NCBI GenBank assembly: GCA_016703945.1
Contig: JADJBC010000059.1
Span: forward strand, 331,693-395,692
Direction: 5' to 3'
From: Candidatus Aalborgicola danicus
GTDB taxonomy: Bacteria; Pseudomonadota; Gammaproteobacteria; Burkholderiales; Burkholderiaceae_C
DNA length: 64,000 bases
Shown here in pieces: positions 8,794 to 17,073 of the stretch. The notes beneath the pieces were generated by a model. The model made no database searches and was not told the origin of the DNA. It worked only from the letters and a program-made list of their open reading frames with translations. Made by a program: the position numbers and the translations under genes. Position 1 is the stretch's first letter. The number at the start of each line of letters is the position of its first letter.

Positions 8794-10655
8794 CTACTGC
8801 GCGGGTCGCTCCAGCAAACCCATTCCCACACGCTTGGCCTCGTGTTTGGCCATAGCGGCCAGATTAGCCACATCTTCTGCCCTGGAGCACTGGTCCGCGC
8901 CAATGGGAACGGCCCCGATCGACACGGTGGTGCAGGGAAAAACCGCTGCACACCATGCCGGTCTTCGGCCTCAATGCCGCCGGCGTGGCGTGCCTCGGCG
9001 TCAAACAGGCTAAGCGCCTGCGTATTGAAGTCGTGCACCAAGCGCTGACAGCGATGCCGCCAGTCCAGGCTCTGGTACAGGATGATGAAGTCGTCCCCTC
9101 CCACGTGGCCCAAAAAGTCACGTTCGCTATCACATTGGGCCATCGCCAGCCGCGCCAACAGGCGGATCATTTCGTCTCCGCGCCAGTAGCCGTAGTAATC
9201 GTTAAAGGGTTTGAAATTGTTGAGGTCGGCGTAGCAGGCCACAAACTTGGCCTTTTTTTGGATCAACCTTTCCATGTGTTGGCTGATGGGTATGTTGCCG
9301 GGCAAAAAGGTCAGGGGATTGGCATGGCGGGCGGCTTCGATCCGCGTTTCCGTCACCGACCGGACCAATTGGTCGCCGGTTCCCAGGCCAATATAGCGGC
9401 CGTTCTCCGTCACAATGAAACCGTCCGCCAGGTAGCGTTGATCGTCCGAGGTCAGGATACCAATCAGCTCATCCACGCTGTGGTCGCGTTCTATCAAGCG
9501 CGGCTGAAAATTGGCATGCATTACGCAGGGCTTGCGCCCCCACACCTCCCGGTAATACAGCTTGCTGTACTCGTTCATGAACCGTGCGCGGTTGACCAGG
9601 GCGACCGGCTTGCCCTGCGACAACATCGCCACCGCATGCAGGTCCGGCCACTGGGCAAAACAGACCGCCAAATCATCATTGGACGTTTCAGCCGTGACGG
9701 TGGGGGCCTGAACCAGCGCCAGGTTGCGCAGTTGGCCATTCGGCGTAACACGCCCCCGCTGCGGGAAGACCACGATTTCCCGTTCACCCAGGATACGCTG
9801 CGCGTCGATGTCGACATACTGCACGGGAGCGGTATTGGGGTGGCCCAAAAAGTAGCCCTGTCCATAGGCAATCCCCAAGTCCCGCAGGACACGCAGCTCT
9901 TCTTTGGTCTCAACCCCTTCGGCCACCAGGGCGGTTCCAAATATGTCGGCAATCTGCTGTAGGGCCTGAATGGTCTTCAGCTTGTCACCATGCTGGCTGA
10001 TATTGTGGGTGAAGTATTTGTCGATTTTGACCACCTCGGGCTTCAATTGCGACCACAAGCGCAAGCTGGAGCGGCCATCACCAAAGTCGTCGAGCGCCAG
10101 GGAGACACCCGCGGCGCGGACTTCTGCAACCACGGTGGCCAGATCGTCCATGTCCTCAATACGCTCGTGCTCCGTGATCTCCAGCACCAGCATACGTGGC
10201 ACGACCCCCAGGTCACCAATCAACCGCAACAAATGCTCCATACCCGAGGAGCGTACGAGCTGGGTCAACACCACCGCACTCATGTTGACAAAAAACCGCC
10301 CTGGCACGCCGGTGTGACCCCAATGGCGCAACGCCGTACTGACACTGGTGTACTCAAATTCAAAACCCAGACACTCCTGTGCGGCGGCTCGCAGCAACGC
10401 GTCCGGCGTGTGCAAAGCCGTACCCCGAGGGCCCCGAATCAGGGCTTCATGGGCATAAATGCTCGCGTCAGCTAAATTAACAATAGGCTGAAACACCGGG
10501 TACAGGGTACGGCGCTGCAACACCCTTTCCAGTGGCCTTTGTCCGGCAATGGACGGGAAACCCATATGATGGTGGGCCGCCACCCCCCCGATACGCGTAC
10601 GCAACCCGGCATCAGTGGGACCGAATGCGAGCGGGTCTGCGGCAGAAATCAACAT
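8794..10655 (-). CDS. EAL - CBS-like - GGDEF cyclic-di-GMP protein (one frameshift)
   Basis: About 620 residues. The EAL phosphodiesterase domain comes first (residues about 45-290: HEALIRGP, VLEITEHERI, LDDFGDGRSSL, VKIDKYF). A middle region resembling a CBS pair follows (about 330-440, HSVDELIGILTSDDQRYLADG). A C-terminal GGDEF domain is last, with the signature GGDDF (HVGGDDFIIL). The domain order is EAL first, the reverse of most dual proteins. The frame breaks near 8935 in a run of five T (minus strand). The downstream frame restores the usual end VSIGAVPIGADQ and stops at 8794. It probably makes or breaks c-di-GMP; which activity dominates is unclear. Confidence 0.85.
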
Positions 10656-10782
10656 GGGGATGCCTGAGAAAGCGGAGACACTCCGGGCAGCCCAATCTAG
10701 TCCACGAAAATGGCACTTCTATGACAACGGCAGGTGCAGCTCGCATCCAATACGCAGCCGCTGCGGCCGAAAAATATTGAAC

Positions 10783-10842
10783 AAATTGGCCTCCAGCCCC
10801 CGTGGAATATGCGCAAGCAGCTATCACCTATGTAGCAACTTT
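10783..10842 (-). repeat. Dispersed 55-bp repeat, best-preserved intergenic copy
   Basis: On the minus strand it contains TTGCTAC, GATAGCTGCTTGCGCATATT, CCACGGGGGCTGG and GGCCAATTTG in that order. It lies in the 250-bp gap between the EAL/GGDEF gene and the CorA-like gene. No gene is otherwise supported in this gap. Confidence 0.75.
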
Positions 10843-10906
10843 ACTGGCAAACCGGTCCGCTCGCCGTGAACCATGGTGCGCCTGGTTCGCCGTTGTGCGG
10901 CAACAT

Positions 10907-12220
10907 TCACTTTGTTTGCATGAATTTTCGTGCCTTGGCCTGGCGACCCTCAGAATGTTTGAGTGCCACATAGGTCAAGGCGCCGATCAGCGATGCACAC
11001 ACCAGAAAACCTCCGTACGCCAGCGGCCACGGCACGCCATGCGTCATCATGGAAAACTCGGACATGCCGCCAACACCCGCCAGAATATTGATGGGCATGA
11101 ACACGACGCCAAACACCGTCAATTGGTTAACGCGTTTGTTCTGGTTGATGTTGATAAAACCGATGGTGGCATCCATCAGAAAATTGATTTTGTCGAACAA
11201 GAAGGACGTGTGGTTGTTCAAGGACTCGATGTTTTGCAGTATTTGCCGTGCGTCCTCCACCTGAGCAGGCGCCAGAATCTTGCTGCGAATCAGAAAATTG
11301 ATGGCGCGCTGGCTGTCCAGAATATTGCCCCGGATGCGGCCGTTCAGGTCTTCTTCTTCGGCAATGTCACTGAGAATGGCTGCCGCTTCACGGTCACTAA
11401 TGGCCTCGCTCAGAACCTGTCGTCCGACTTTTCCCAACGTGCCGTAAATGCCTTCCAGTGAGTCCGCTGAATATTCCACGTCGGCGCCATACAGATCCAG
11501 CAGCAAGTCGTTGCAGTCGGTCACGTAACCTGGCTGTGTCTGGGCGCGTTTGCGCTGAAGCCTGAATACGGGCAAATCCTCGTTGCGCAGAGAAAACAAA
11601 ATCCCCTGGTGCACAATAAATACGACTGCAATGCTGCGCGAGTTGCCCTCGCGGTCCAACAGGAAATTGGAATGCAGATAGATGTCTGCGTTGTCTTCAA
11701 TATGGAAGCGCGTGCTGACCTCCAGGTCCGTCATGTCGCCGGGGTCTGGCAGCAGCAGCCCAAAGTGCAGCCCCACATAACTGCGTTCGGCCCGGGTTGC
11801 ATTCACCAGGTCAATCCAGATCGGGCGGATTCCTTCGAGGTTCTTGCGACTTTCGATCACAATTTGCTGTAGCTTGCCCTCTCGCAGTTCAAAGGCGTTC
11901 ACCTGGGTCTGGTCGAATGCAGGCTCCCGGTTCCCGACCAGTTGTTCGCGACACGCATCGGAAACCTCCCACAAGACCTCATTCTGTCGGCTGTCCGGTA
12001 CCTGTTGCCAGAACAGGGCGGCGTCCTCAACGGGCAAGCCCTCCAGAATCTCACCAATGCCAGCGGAAGGCGTCACAGCAATAAAATTTTGCAACTCTGC
12101 TGAATGCTGCCGTTGCACCAGGGTTTCTATCACGTCGTGTTTGGGCATGACCTGACCATGCACCATGCCTTCCACCCGTCGTTGCTTCTTCAGCATTTCA
12201 GAAACTTTATCCATCGACAT
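10907..12220 (-). CDS. CorA-family divalent cation transporter-like protein
   Basis: 437 residues. The N-terminal 100 residues resemble an MgtE_N-type helical domain (LQNFIAVTPSAGIGEILEGL). A CorA-like cytoplasmic domain and long stalk helix follow, then two C-terminal membrane segments (VFGVVFMPINILAG and PLAYGGFLVCASLIGALTYV). The loop after the first membrane helix reads GVGGMSEF, so the canonical GMN selectivity motif is GMS. Substrate is therefore uncertain. Magnesium/cobalt transport or a regulatory role are both possible. Confidence 0.82.
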   Translation of the reverse strand: MSMDKVSEMLKKQRRVEGMVHGQVMPKHDVIETLVQRQHSAELQNFIAVTPSAGIGEILEGLPVEDAALFWQQVPDSRQNEVLWEVSDACREQLVGNREPAFDQTQVNAFELREGKLQQIVIESRKNLEGIRPIWIDLVNATRAERSYVGLHFGLLLPDPGDMTDLEVSTRFHIEDNADIYLHSNFLLDREGNSRSIAVVFIVHQGILFSLRNEDLPVFRLQRKRAQTQPGYVTDCNDLLLDLYGADVEYSADSLEGIYGTLGKVGRQVLSEAISDREAAAILSDIAEEEDLNGRIRGNILDSQRAINFLIRSKILAPAQVEDARQILQNIESLNNHTSFLFDKINFLMDATIGFININQNKRVNQLTVFGVVFMPINILAGVGGMSEFSMMTHGVPWPLAYGGFLVCASLIGALTYVALKHSEGRQAKARKFMQTK

Positions 12221-12341
12221 AGCTGCAACTCCGAACGCTCACTTGAAACACCCAAATTGAAGACTGTACGCGCGTTCGAGCGTCATGAATTTGCAATCAA
12301 GCCCGACAACAATCGAATCTCCTACAACGCCGCGCTCCTGA

Positions 12342-12560
12342 ATGTCAAACTACTACCAAACAACACAGATCTCGGACACCGGTTTGCGTTATGTGTCCAA
12401 GGAAAATGGCTCGCCTTTCCAGGGCATGGGCACCCCAGGCGAAACCATCAGTTGTATCCAGTGTGGCAAACACAAGCCCAGAACCCGGGGCTCGCTCAAA
12501 CGTTATCTGAATTCCCTGCTCTTTTTCTGTTTTGACTGCAAGCCCGAGAAGCAAAAGTAA
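12342..12560 (+). CDS. Small protein with two CxxC pairs (unknown function)
   Basis: 72 residues. The sequence has CIQCGKHKPRTRGS and, near the end, FFCFDCKPEKQK: two CxxC pairs about 25 residues apart, the pattern of a small zinc ribbon. No clear ribosome-binding site is seen before the ATG, and no family name is offered. The gene is divergent from the CorA-like gene. Its stop codon abuts the stop codon of the convergent pyruvate-kinase-like gene with no gap. Confidence 0.6.
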   Translation: MSNYYQTTQISDTGLRYVSKENGSPFQGMGTPGETISCIQCGKHKPRTRGSLKRYLNSLLFFCFDCKPEKQK

Positions 12561-14549
12561 TCAACGTGGCCCATCGACGGAACCGGGAGCCGAGCTTGGG
12601 GCCGGACCCTCGTTGCCACCCCATGAACGCAGCGCCCTGAGCAACGACCGTTTCTTTTCCTGGTGACCGCCCATGCGTCTCAAAATATCGTCCAGCGTAC
12701 GAATCGCATCAGCAATATAGGGACCCTTGTTCAACATGACACACTCGGCGCGCACGCCCAAGCCGGCGTCGGATATTTCGGCCCGTGACGGCACACCGGT
12801 CTTGGCCAGGGTCTCAAGCACCTGGGTGGCCCAGATCACGGGCATGTGCGCCGCCTCGGCGCACCAGAGTATTTCTTCCTGAACTTCGGCTAGTCGCTCA
12901 TAACCACATTCCACTGCCAGGTCGCCGCGCGCAATCATGACGCCGGCACATTGCCCGGACATGGCGGCCAGCATCAACTCGGGCAGGTTTTCAAAACCTT
13001 TGAGTGTTTCAATTTTCAACACGATGCCCAGGTCGACACGGCCCAAATGGTCCAGGTGTTCACGCAGTTGGAGGACGTCATCCGTCCGCTGCACAAAAGA
13101 CAGGCCGACCATGTCCGCCACGTCGCCCACGACTTTGAGGTCCTCCAAATCCTTCGCCGTCAGGGCCGGCAAGTCCAGTTCGCTGTCGGGCAAGTTGATT
13201 CCTTTGTCGCCCACCAGTTTTTCACCGCCATCACGCGCCTGTGTAATTTCGACTTCCAGCCAGTCCTGCGTCGCATGGCGGATCACGCCACCAATTCTTC
13301 CGTCGTCAAACCACACACGTTCACCAATACGCACCTGGTCAATCACCTCGGGCAGTGTGCAGGCAATGTGAGCTGGTTGGATGACCAAATGCTGCTCGCC
13401 GTCCTCGACGATGGCGTTGTTTCCAACCCCTTCGCGGGTCACGCGAATGACGTCGCCCATACGGAGATGCAAAGTGCCGGGAGGGCTCTCTATCTGGCCG
13501 GTCAGAGTCGATCTCCACTTCTTGCCCTCGGCGCCGTGAATCGTCAAAACCGTGTCAGGAGTGAGGTAAGCGGTCTGCACACTCTCTGCGATCGCGCCAT
13601 GTTCGTCACAGTGCACGATCAACAAATGGCGTTTGGCACCACGCGCGTCTGCAAAGTCGACCTGCGAACCCTTTTTGAGATGAGACAGCCATTTGTCATC
13701 CACGCCGATACATCCGTCCACATCGGGCATTCCGGTGGGTTGCTGGTTGGACTGCATACCAAGTCGGTAGGGTCGAAACGGACGACCATATTCGTCGCGT
13801 TGGGGCCGCATACGCAATACCGGGGGTCGGGGTGCAACTTCCCCAGTTCTGATTTTTGGACCACCCAGGTCCATCAGTATGCGCACCTCGCGCTGAACCG
13901 CTCGGGCCGCATGGCGCACATTCGTCGCCATTGCCCGCCACGCCTGGGCGTCATCGTGGGCGCAGTTGATGCGCGCAATGTCCATGCCAGCCTCCACCAG
14001 TTCGCGAACCACGCTGTAGTCTGTCGCAGCATTGGAGGGCAATGTCACCATGATGCGCACTGGTCGCCCCGGCGGGTACGCGCCCAACAACTCAACCGAG
14101 TGCCGCTCCAGCAGTCGGCGACTGCTGACACTTCCCGCCGGCTCTTCTGCTGATTTGTCAACCCAGTCCTGACTGGTCAGACAGTGCAATATCCCGAGAA
14201 CCTTGTCCAGATTCGCCAGCACATGCGACTCGGAACGCCCAAGTGACGAGAGTCCCAGCCAGGCCAAGCGCTCTTGTACCGGCCTGAGATCATGGGCCCG
14301 CAATGCAAGGTAGTGGATTAGATTGCGCGCACTGTCCTGGTGGCCGGCTGATACGCGGGACAGCTCTGCCTGCATGGTCGCTTCCCGGTCGTGCATGGAT
14401 TGCCGCAGTTTTTGCAACTCGTCAATCAGTGACAAACACACTTGGTCCCGGGTAACGGGTACCACTTTTGGAGTTGAGGTGCGGCGGGGGGTGGTTTTAG
14501 TTGAGGTATTGACCATAGGGCAATGCTTGCATAGTCTTGCTACCGCCAT
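12561..14549 (-). CDS. Pyruvate-kinase-like protein with N-terminal extension and no C-terminal domain
   Basis: Up to 662 residues (ATG at 14516 is an alternative start). The first 150 residues are an unrecognised helical extension. The kinase barrel follows with active-site motifs: RINCAHDD (near 195), DLGGPKIRTG (near 228), VLKIET, MIARGDLAVE and WATQVLETLAKTG with PSRAEISDA. A large insertion sits where the B domain should be (about residues 240-420). The normal C-terminal allosteric domain is absent. The chemistry is probably phosphoenolpyruvate/ADP phosphotransfer; the physiological role is unclear. The gene is convergent with the small CxxC gene. Confidence 0.83.
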   Translation of the reverse strand: MAVARLCKHCPMVNTSTKTTPRRTSTPKVVPVTRDQVCLSLIDELQKLRQSMHDREATMQAELSRVSAGHQDSARNLIHYLALRAHDLRPVQERLAWLGLSSLGRSESHVLANLDKVLGILHCLTSQDWVDKSAEEPAGSVSSRRLLERHSVELLGAYPPGRPVRIMVTLPSNAATDYSVVRELVEAGMDIARINCAHDDAQAWRAMATNVRHAARAVQREVRILMDLGGPKIRTGEVAPRPPVLRMRPQRDEYGRPFRPYRLGMQSNQQPTGMPDVDGCIGVDDKWLSHLKKGSQVDFADARGAKRHLLIVHCDEHGAIAESVQTAYLTPDTVLTIHGAEGKKWRSTLTGQIESPPGTLHLRMGDVIRVTREGVGNNAIVEDGEQHLVIQPAHIACTLPEVIDQVRIGERVWFDDGRIGGVIRHATQDWLEVEITQARDGGEKLVGDKGINLPDSELDLPALTAKDLEDLKVVGDVADMVGLSFVQRTDDVLQLREHLDHLGRVDLGIVLKIETLKGFENLPELMLAAMSGQCAGVMIARGDLAVECGYERLAEVQEEILWCAEAAHMPVIWATQVLETLAKTGVPSRAEISDAGLGVRAECVMLNKGPYIADAIRTLDDILRRMGGHQEKKRSLLRALRSWGGNEGPAPSSAPGSVDGPR

Positions 14550-14572
14550 GTGACAAATTCATGGCAGCTTCA

Positions 14573-15229
14573 TTATTCGGGCAAACCCAACAGACCTCTC
14601 TTTAATCGCTCGTCCACTGGGTTGGTACCTACAAATATACCCAATACGGCGTCGTAAAAATCTGCGCCAACAATCGCTACCCCTTTGCGCACGCCATTGA
14701 GTGCGACGGTCGTTCCGACATGGGGAGAAAAGTCGAAGTCGATCACATCACCCGCTTCCGTGTTGCCAATACCGCTGATGATGCGCTCCATCTGGTTGAT
14801 GCGTTCGCCCAACCGAGAAAGCTCTTTGGCGTCGACGTTTTGGTGTATCCCGGGCACTAAGGCGTTCAGAAAGTCCTGAGCACTGGCGCGACGCAGCATG
14901 CGCAACTGCAGGCGTTTGGACCCGATGGTTTGGGACACGGCTGAGCGTGTTGTGCTTTTCTCAGACAGGTAAAGGGCCGCCACGTAACCCTTGAAAATCA
15001 GCACGGCCCTGACCCCCACACCATTGAGTACCAGCTCGCTGCTTCCCAGCCTGATCACATCATCAAATGGCTGTCCTTCGACAGTGGCCGCTAGCGCGGC
15101 GGGGGGAGCCAGACAGGCACCGATCAAACCGACCAGACAACCGATGCGAACCGCAATCAAGCAGAGTGGCCTGTTTAAGAAGAAACACCGCCGCGCGATT
15201 GCTCGGACGGGCTGCTCAGCTATTTCCAA
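14573..15229 (-). CDS. Secreted chalcone-isomerase-like protein
   Basis: About 218 residues from a TTG start at 15229 that overlaps the upstream small gene by 14 bp, suggesting coupled translation. A long signal region (residues 20-48, ending CLAPPAALA) precedes a chalcone-isomerase-like domain (VEGQPFDDVIRLG, LVLNGVGVRAVLIFKGYVAALYL, FKGYVAALYLSEK, GNTEAGDVIDFDF). Bacterial members are periplasmic and have no proven flavonoid role; function remains unknown. No ATG is available for the signal peptide, so the TTG start is inferred. Confidence 0.8.
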   Translation of the reverse strand: MEIAEQPVRAIARRCFFLNRPLCLIAVRIGCLVGLIGACLAPPAALAATVEGQPFDDVIRLGSSELVLNGVGVRAVLIFKGYVAALYLSEKSTTRSAVSQTIGSKRLQLRMLRRASAQDFLNALVPGIHQNVDAKELSRLGERINQMERIISGIGNTEAGDVIDFDFSPHVGTTVALNGVRKGVAIVGADFYDAVLGIFVGTNPVDERLKRGLLGLPE

Positions 15230-15413
15230 CGGTGATTGAATGATCGACCCATTTCAGGCCGAACCGAAAGGATTCGCGGCGCAAGCGACGCGGAACAGTG
15301 GCGGCAAATGACACGATTTCTTCCTGCAGTTGCAAGACAAGCGGATGTTTGTCACCCAGTGCCACCACCAGTTTTTTATGCAACCGTTCTAAATTACCCA
15401 GGTGTTTTGACAT
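15216..15413 (-). CDS. Small helical protein of unknown function
   Basis: 65 residues from the ATG at 15413: MSKHLGNLERLHKKLVVALG, then DKHPLVLQLQEEIVSF. It reads as one or two amphipathic helices with basic residues. I do not recognise a family. It lies directly ahead of, and overlaps, the chalcone-isomerase-like gene. Confidence 0.55.
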   Translation of the reverse strand: MSKHLGNLERLHKKLVVALGDKHPLVLQLQEEIVSFAATVPRRLRRESFRFGLKWVDHSITVGNS

Positions 15414-15457
15414 GAACGCCTCCATTGAACACACAAAAATGAACCAACTGACTACCC

Positions 15458-16018
15458 CTAAACTTCTGCGGGCAGCAACATTGCCAAACGCTCGCTGATG
15501 GAGTCGGCGCGGTCCGCACCAGCGATCCGTTCAACTTCGCCTAGCATCTCACGGCTGACGGCCAGCATGGATTCCCGGTCTTTGGCATTGCGTAGGGCCT
15601 CCCGAAACTGAATCGCCAGCTCCGGTGCCCGGCGCGAGAACATGCGCTCCGAGATGTCGAACAGGAACATACGAACCGTCGCCAGCGACCTCTTTCCCTC
15701 GAAAGAGTCCGCACTAACCGCCGCCGTTTGAGCACCGACTGGTTTAGCCAACTTTGCCGCAACTTTCTCTGACGGATTGTTCACGCCAGGGTTACGCTGC
15801 GATGGGATTTCGGGTGGACGAATCGGCTCGACATATCCTTGCGCGATGAGCCGCGCGCCAAGTTCGGTGGCGTAACCACCCAAGGCCCGAGAAATTTCAG
15901 ACAGGGTCTGTCGCCCATCCACCAACAGCAAAAAAGTGCGCTCGCGCTGGCCCAAGGTTCTCACACCTGGGGCAAGTTCTGATCGACCTTTTTCCGTCCT
16001 TTGAATCTTCATAACCAT
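15458..16018 (-). CDS. Unknown protein (MKIQRTEKGRSEL type)
   Basis: About 186 residues from the ATG at 16018. The N-terminal third resembles a small winged-helix fold (TLGQRERTFLLLVDGRQTLS then EISRALGGYATELGARLIAQ). A Pro/Ala linker and a helical C-terminal region follow (FLFDISERMFSRRAPELAIQ). No family is named with confidence. It is 44 bp upstream of the small helical gene in the same direction, so the three minus-strand genes 14573-16018 may be one transcript. It is divergent from the Lys/Ala/Pro-rich gene at 16139. Confidence 0.65.
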   Translation of the reverse strand: MVMKIQRTEKGRSELAPGVRTLGQRERTFLLLVDGRQTLSEISRALGGYATELGARLIAQGYVEPIRPPEIPSQRNPGVNNPSEKVAAKLAKPVGAQTAAVSADSFEGKRSLATVRMFLFDISERMFSRRAPELAIQFREALRNAKDRESMLAVSREMLGEVERIAGADRADSISERLAMLLPAEV

Positions 16019-16138
16019 ACTTTTCTTGAACCACCATTGGGCCACTTTTGTATGACAGAAGAATGAAATGTGCACCACGGATTGACCCGGCGGTTTTATG
16101 GATATAAACTGTATATACCGTTAAATCAAAGGAAATCC

Positions 16139-16602
16139 ATGGCCACTGAGAACCCAAACACCACCAAATCAACAGTAGCAACCCCAAACCAGAAATCAAG
16201 CCCGTCACAAAAGCCATTGTTAAAACACCGGTAAAAGTGGCCCCCAAGGCGGCGGCCAAACCCGTTGTGAAGTCAGCGGCAATGCCAACCGTGAAGTCAA
16301 AACCAACGGCGAAAACCAAGCCTGCGGCAAAGCCCCTCGAAAGCAAGACGGTTGCCAAGGATGCCAAGACCAAAAAACCCAAAATGGTCCGCGACAGCTT
16401 CACGTTTCCCAAGGCGGAATATGCGGTGCTCGATGCCCTGAAACTGCGCGCTGCCAAACTTGGTAGCCCCGCCAAAAAGACCGAGCTGTTACGTGCTGGC
16501 GTCAAAGCCATTGCTGCCATGCAAGACGCCGCATTCCTCACTGCGCTCAAAGTGGTGCCGAGTCTGAAAACCGGACGACCCGCAAAGGCCAAAGCCAGCT
16601 GA
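16139..16602 (+). CDS. Lys/Ala/Pro-rich basic protein (histone-H1-like tail, one frameshift)
   Basis: A strong ribosome site (AAAGGAAATCC) precedes the ATG at 16139 (MATENPNTTKSTVAT). That frame ends near 16230, while the rest of the protein continues in another frame (KPEIKPVTKAIVKTPVKVAP). A one-base shift near 16180-16195 is therefore likely. The N-terminal half is a repetitive Lys/Ala/Pro stretch as in nucleoid-binding tails. The C-terminal 60 residues form a compact helical domain (DSFTFPKAEYAVLDALKLRA). DNA or granule binding is plausible but not shown. Confidence 0.65.
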
Positions 16603-16608
16603 TCAGCG

Positions 16609-17069
16609 TTACATCAAGTCGGGAGACTGAACCGTTACGACCACGGTTTGCGCTGCGGCGTCACGCTCGCGGTGGCGCAACCACCACAAGGCCCCCTTCT
16701 TGACCGGGCATTCACTGGCGTGCAGATTCAACAACTTGGAAATTGTCTGACCCAATTTGGGTTGATGCCCGACCACCAAAACGCAGCCCTTGGCGTCAGG
16801 CCACTGGACCAACTCAGAAGTTGATCCACGGTGGCGCCAGGCGCCAAAGCAGGGCTGAAACGGAACTTTCGCCCCAGCGCGGCGGCGGTCTGCTCGGTGC
16901 GCTGTGCCGGGCTGACCCAGATTCGGGTGCTATCGGGCAGCTGTCGGTCTAACCAGGTGGCCATGCGCACGGCCTGTTTTTCACCGCGCGTCGTCAACAC
17001 ACGGGCCATATCATCGCCTTCGGCAGCGGCCTCCAGTGCTTCGGCATGCCGCCACAAGATCAGGTCCAT
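16609..17069 (-). CDS. sixA: Phosphohistidine phosphatase SixA (one frameshift)
   Basis: Removes phosphate from phosphohistidine in signalling or phosphotransferase proteins. The histidine-phosphatase start MDLILWRHAEALE has the RHA catalytic motif. The middle carries WVSPAQRTEQTAAAL, and the C-terminal half VLVVGHQPKLGQTISKLL holds the second catalytic His. The two halves are in different frames; a G appears missing near 16816 (CTTCTG-AGTTGG). Start at 17069 leaves 4 bp after the ppk stop, so sixA follows ppk in the same transcript. Confidence 0.85.
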
Positions 17070-17073
17070 GGGC

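Noticed and set aside
8955..9962. A 335-codon open frame on the plus strand opposite the EAL/GGDEF gene
   Set aside because: High-GC antisense shadow of a clearly recognised gene; the translated product matches no known pattern.
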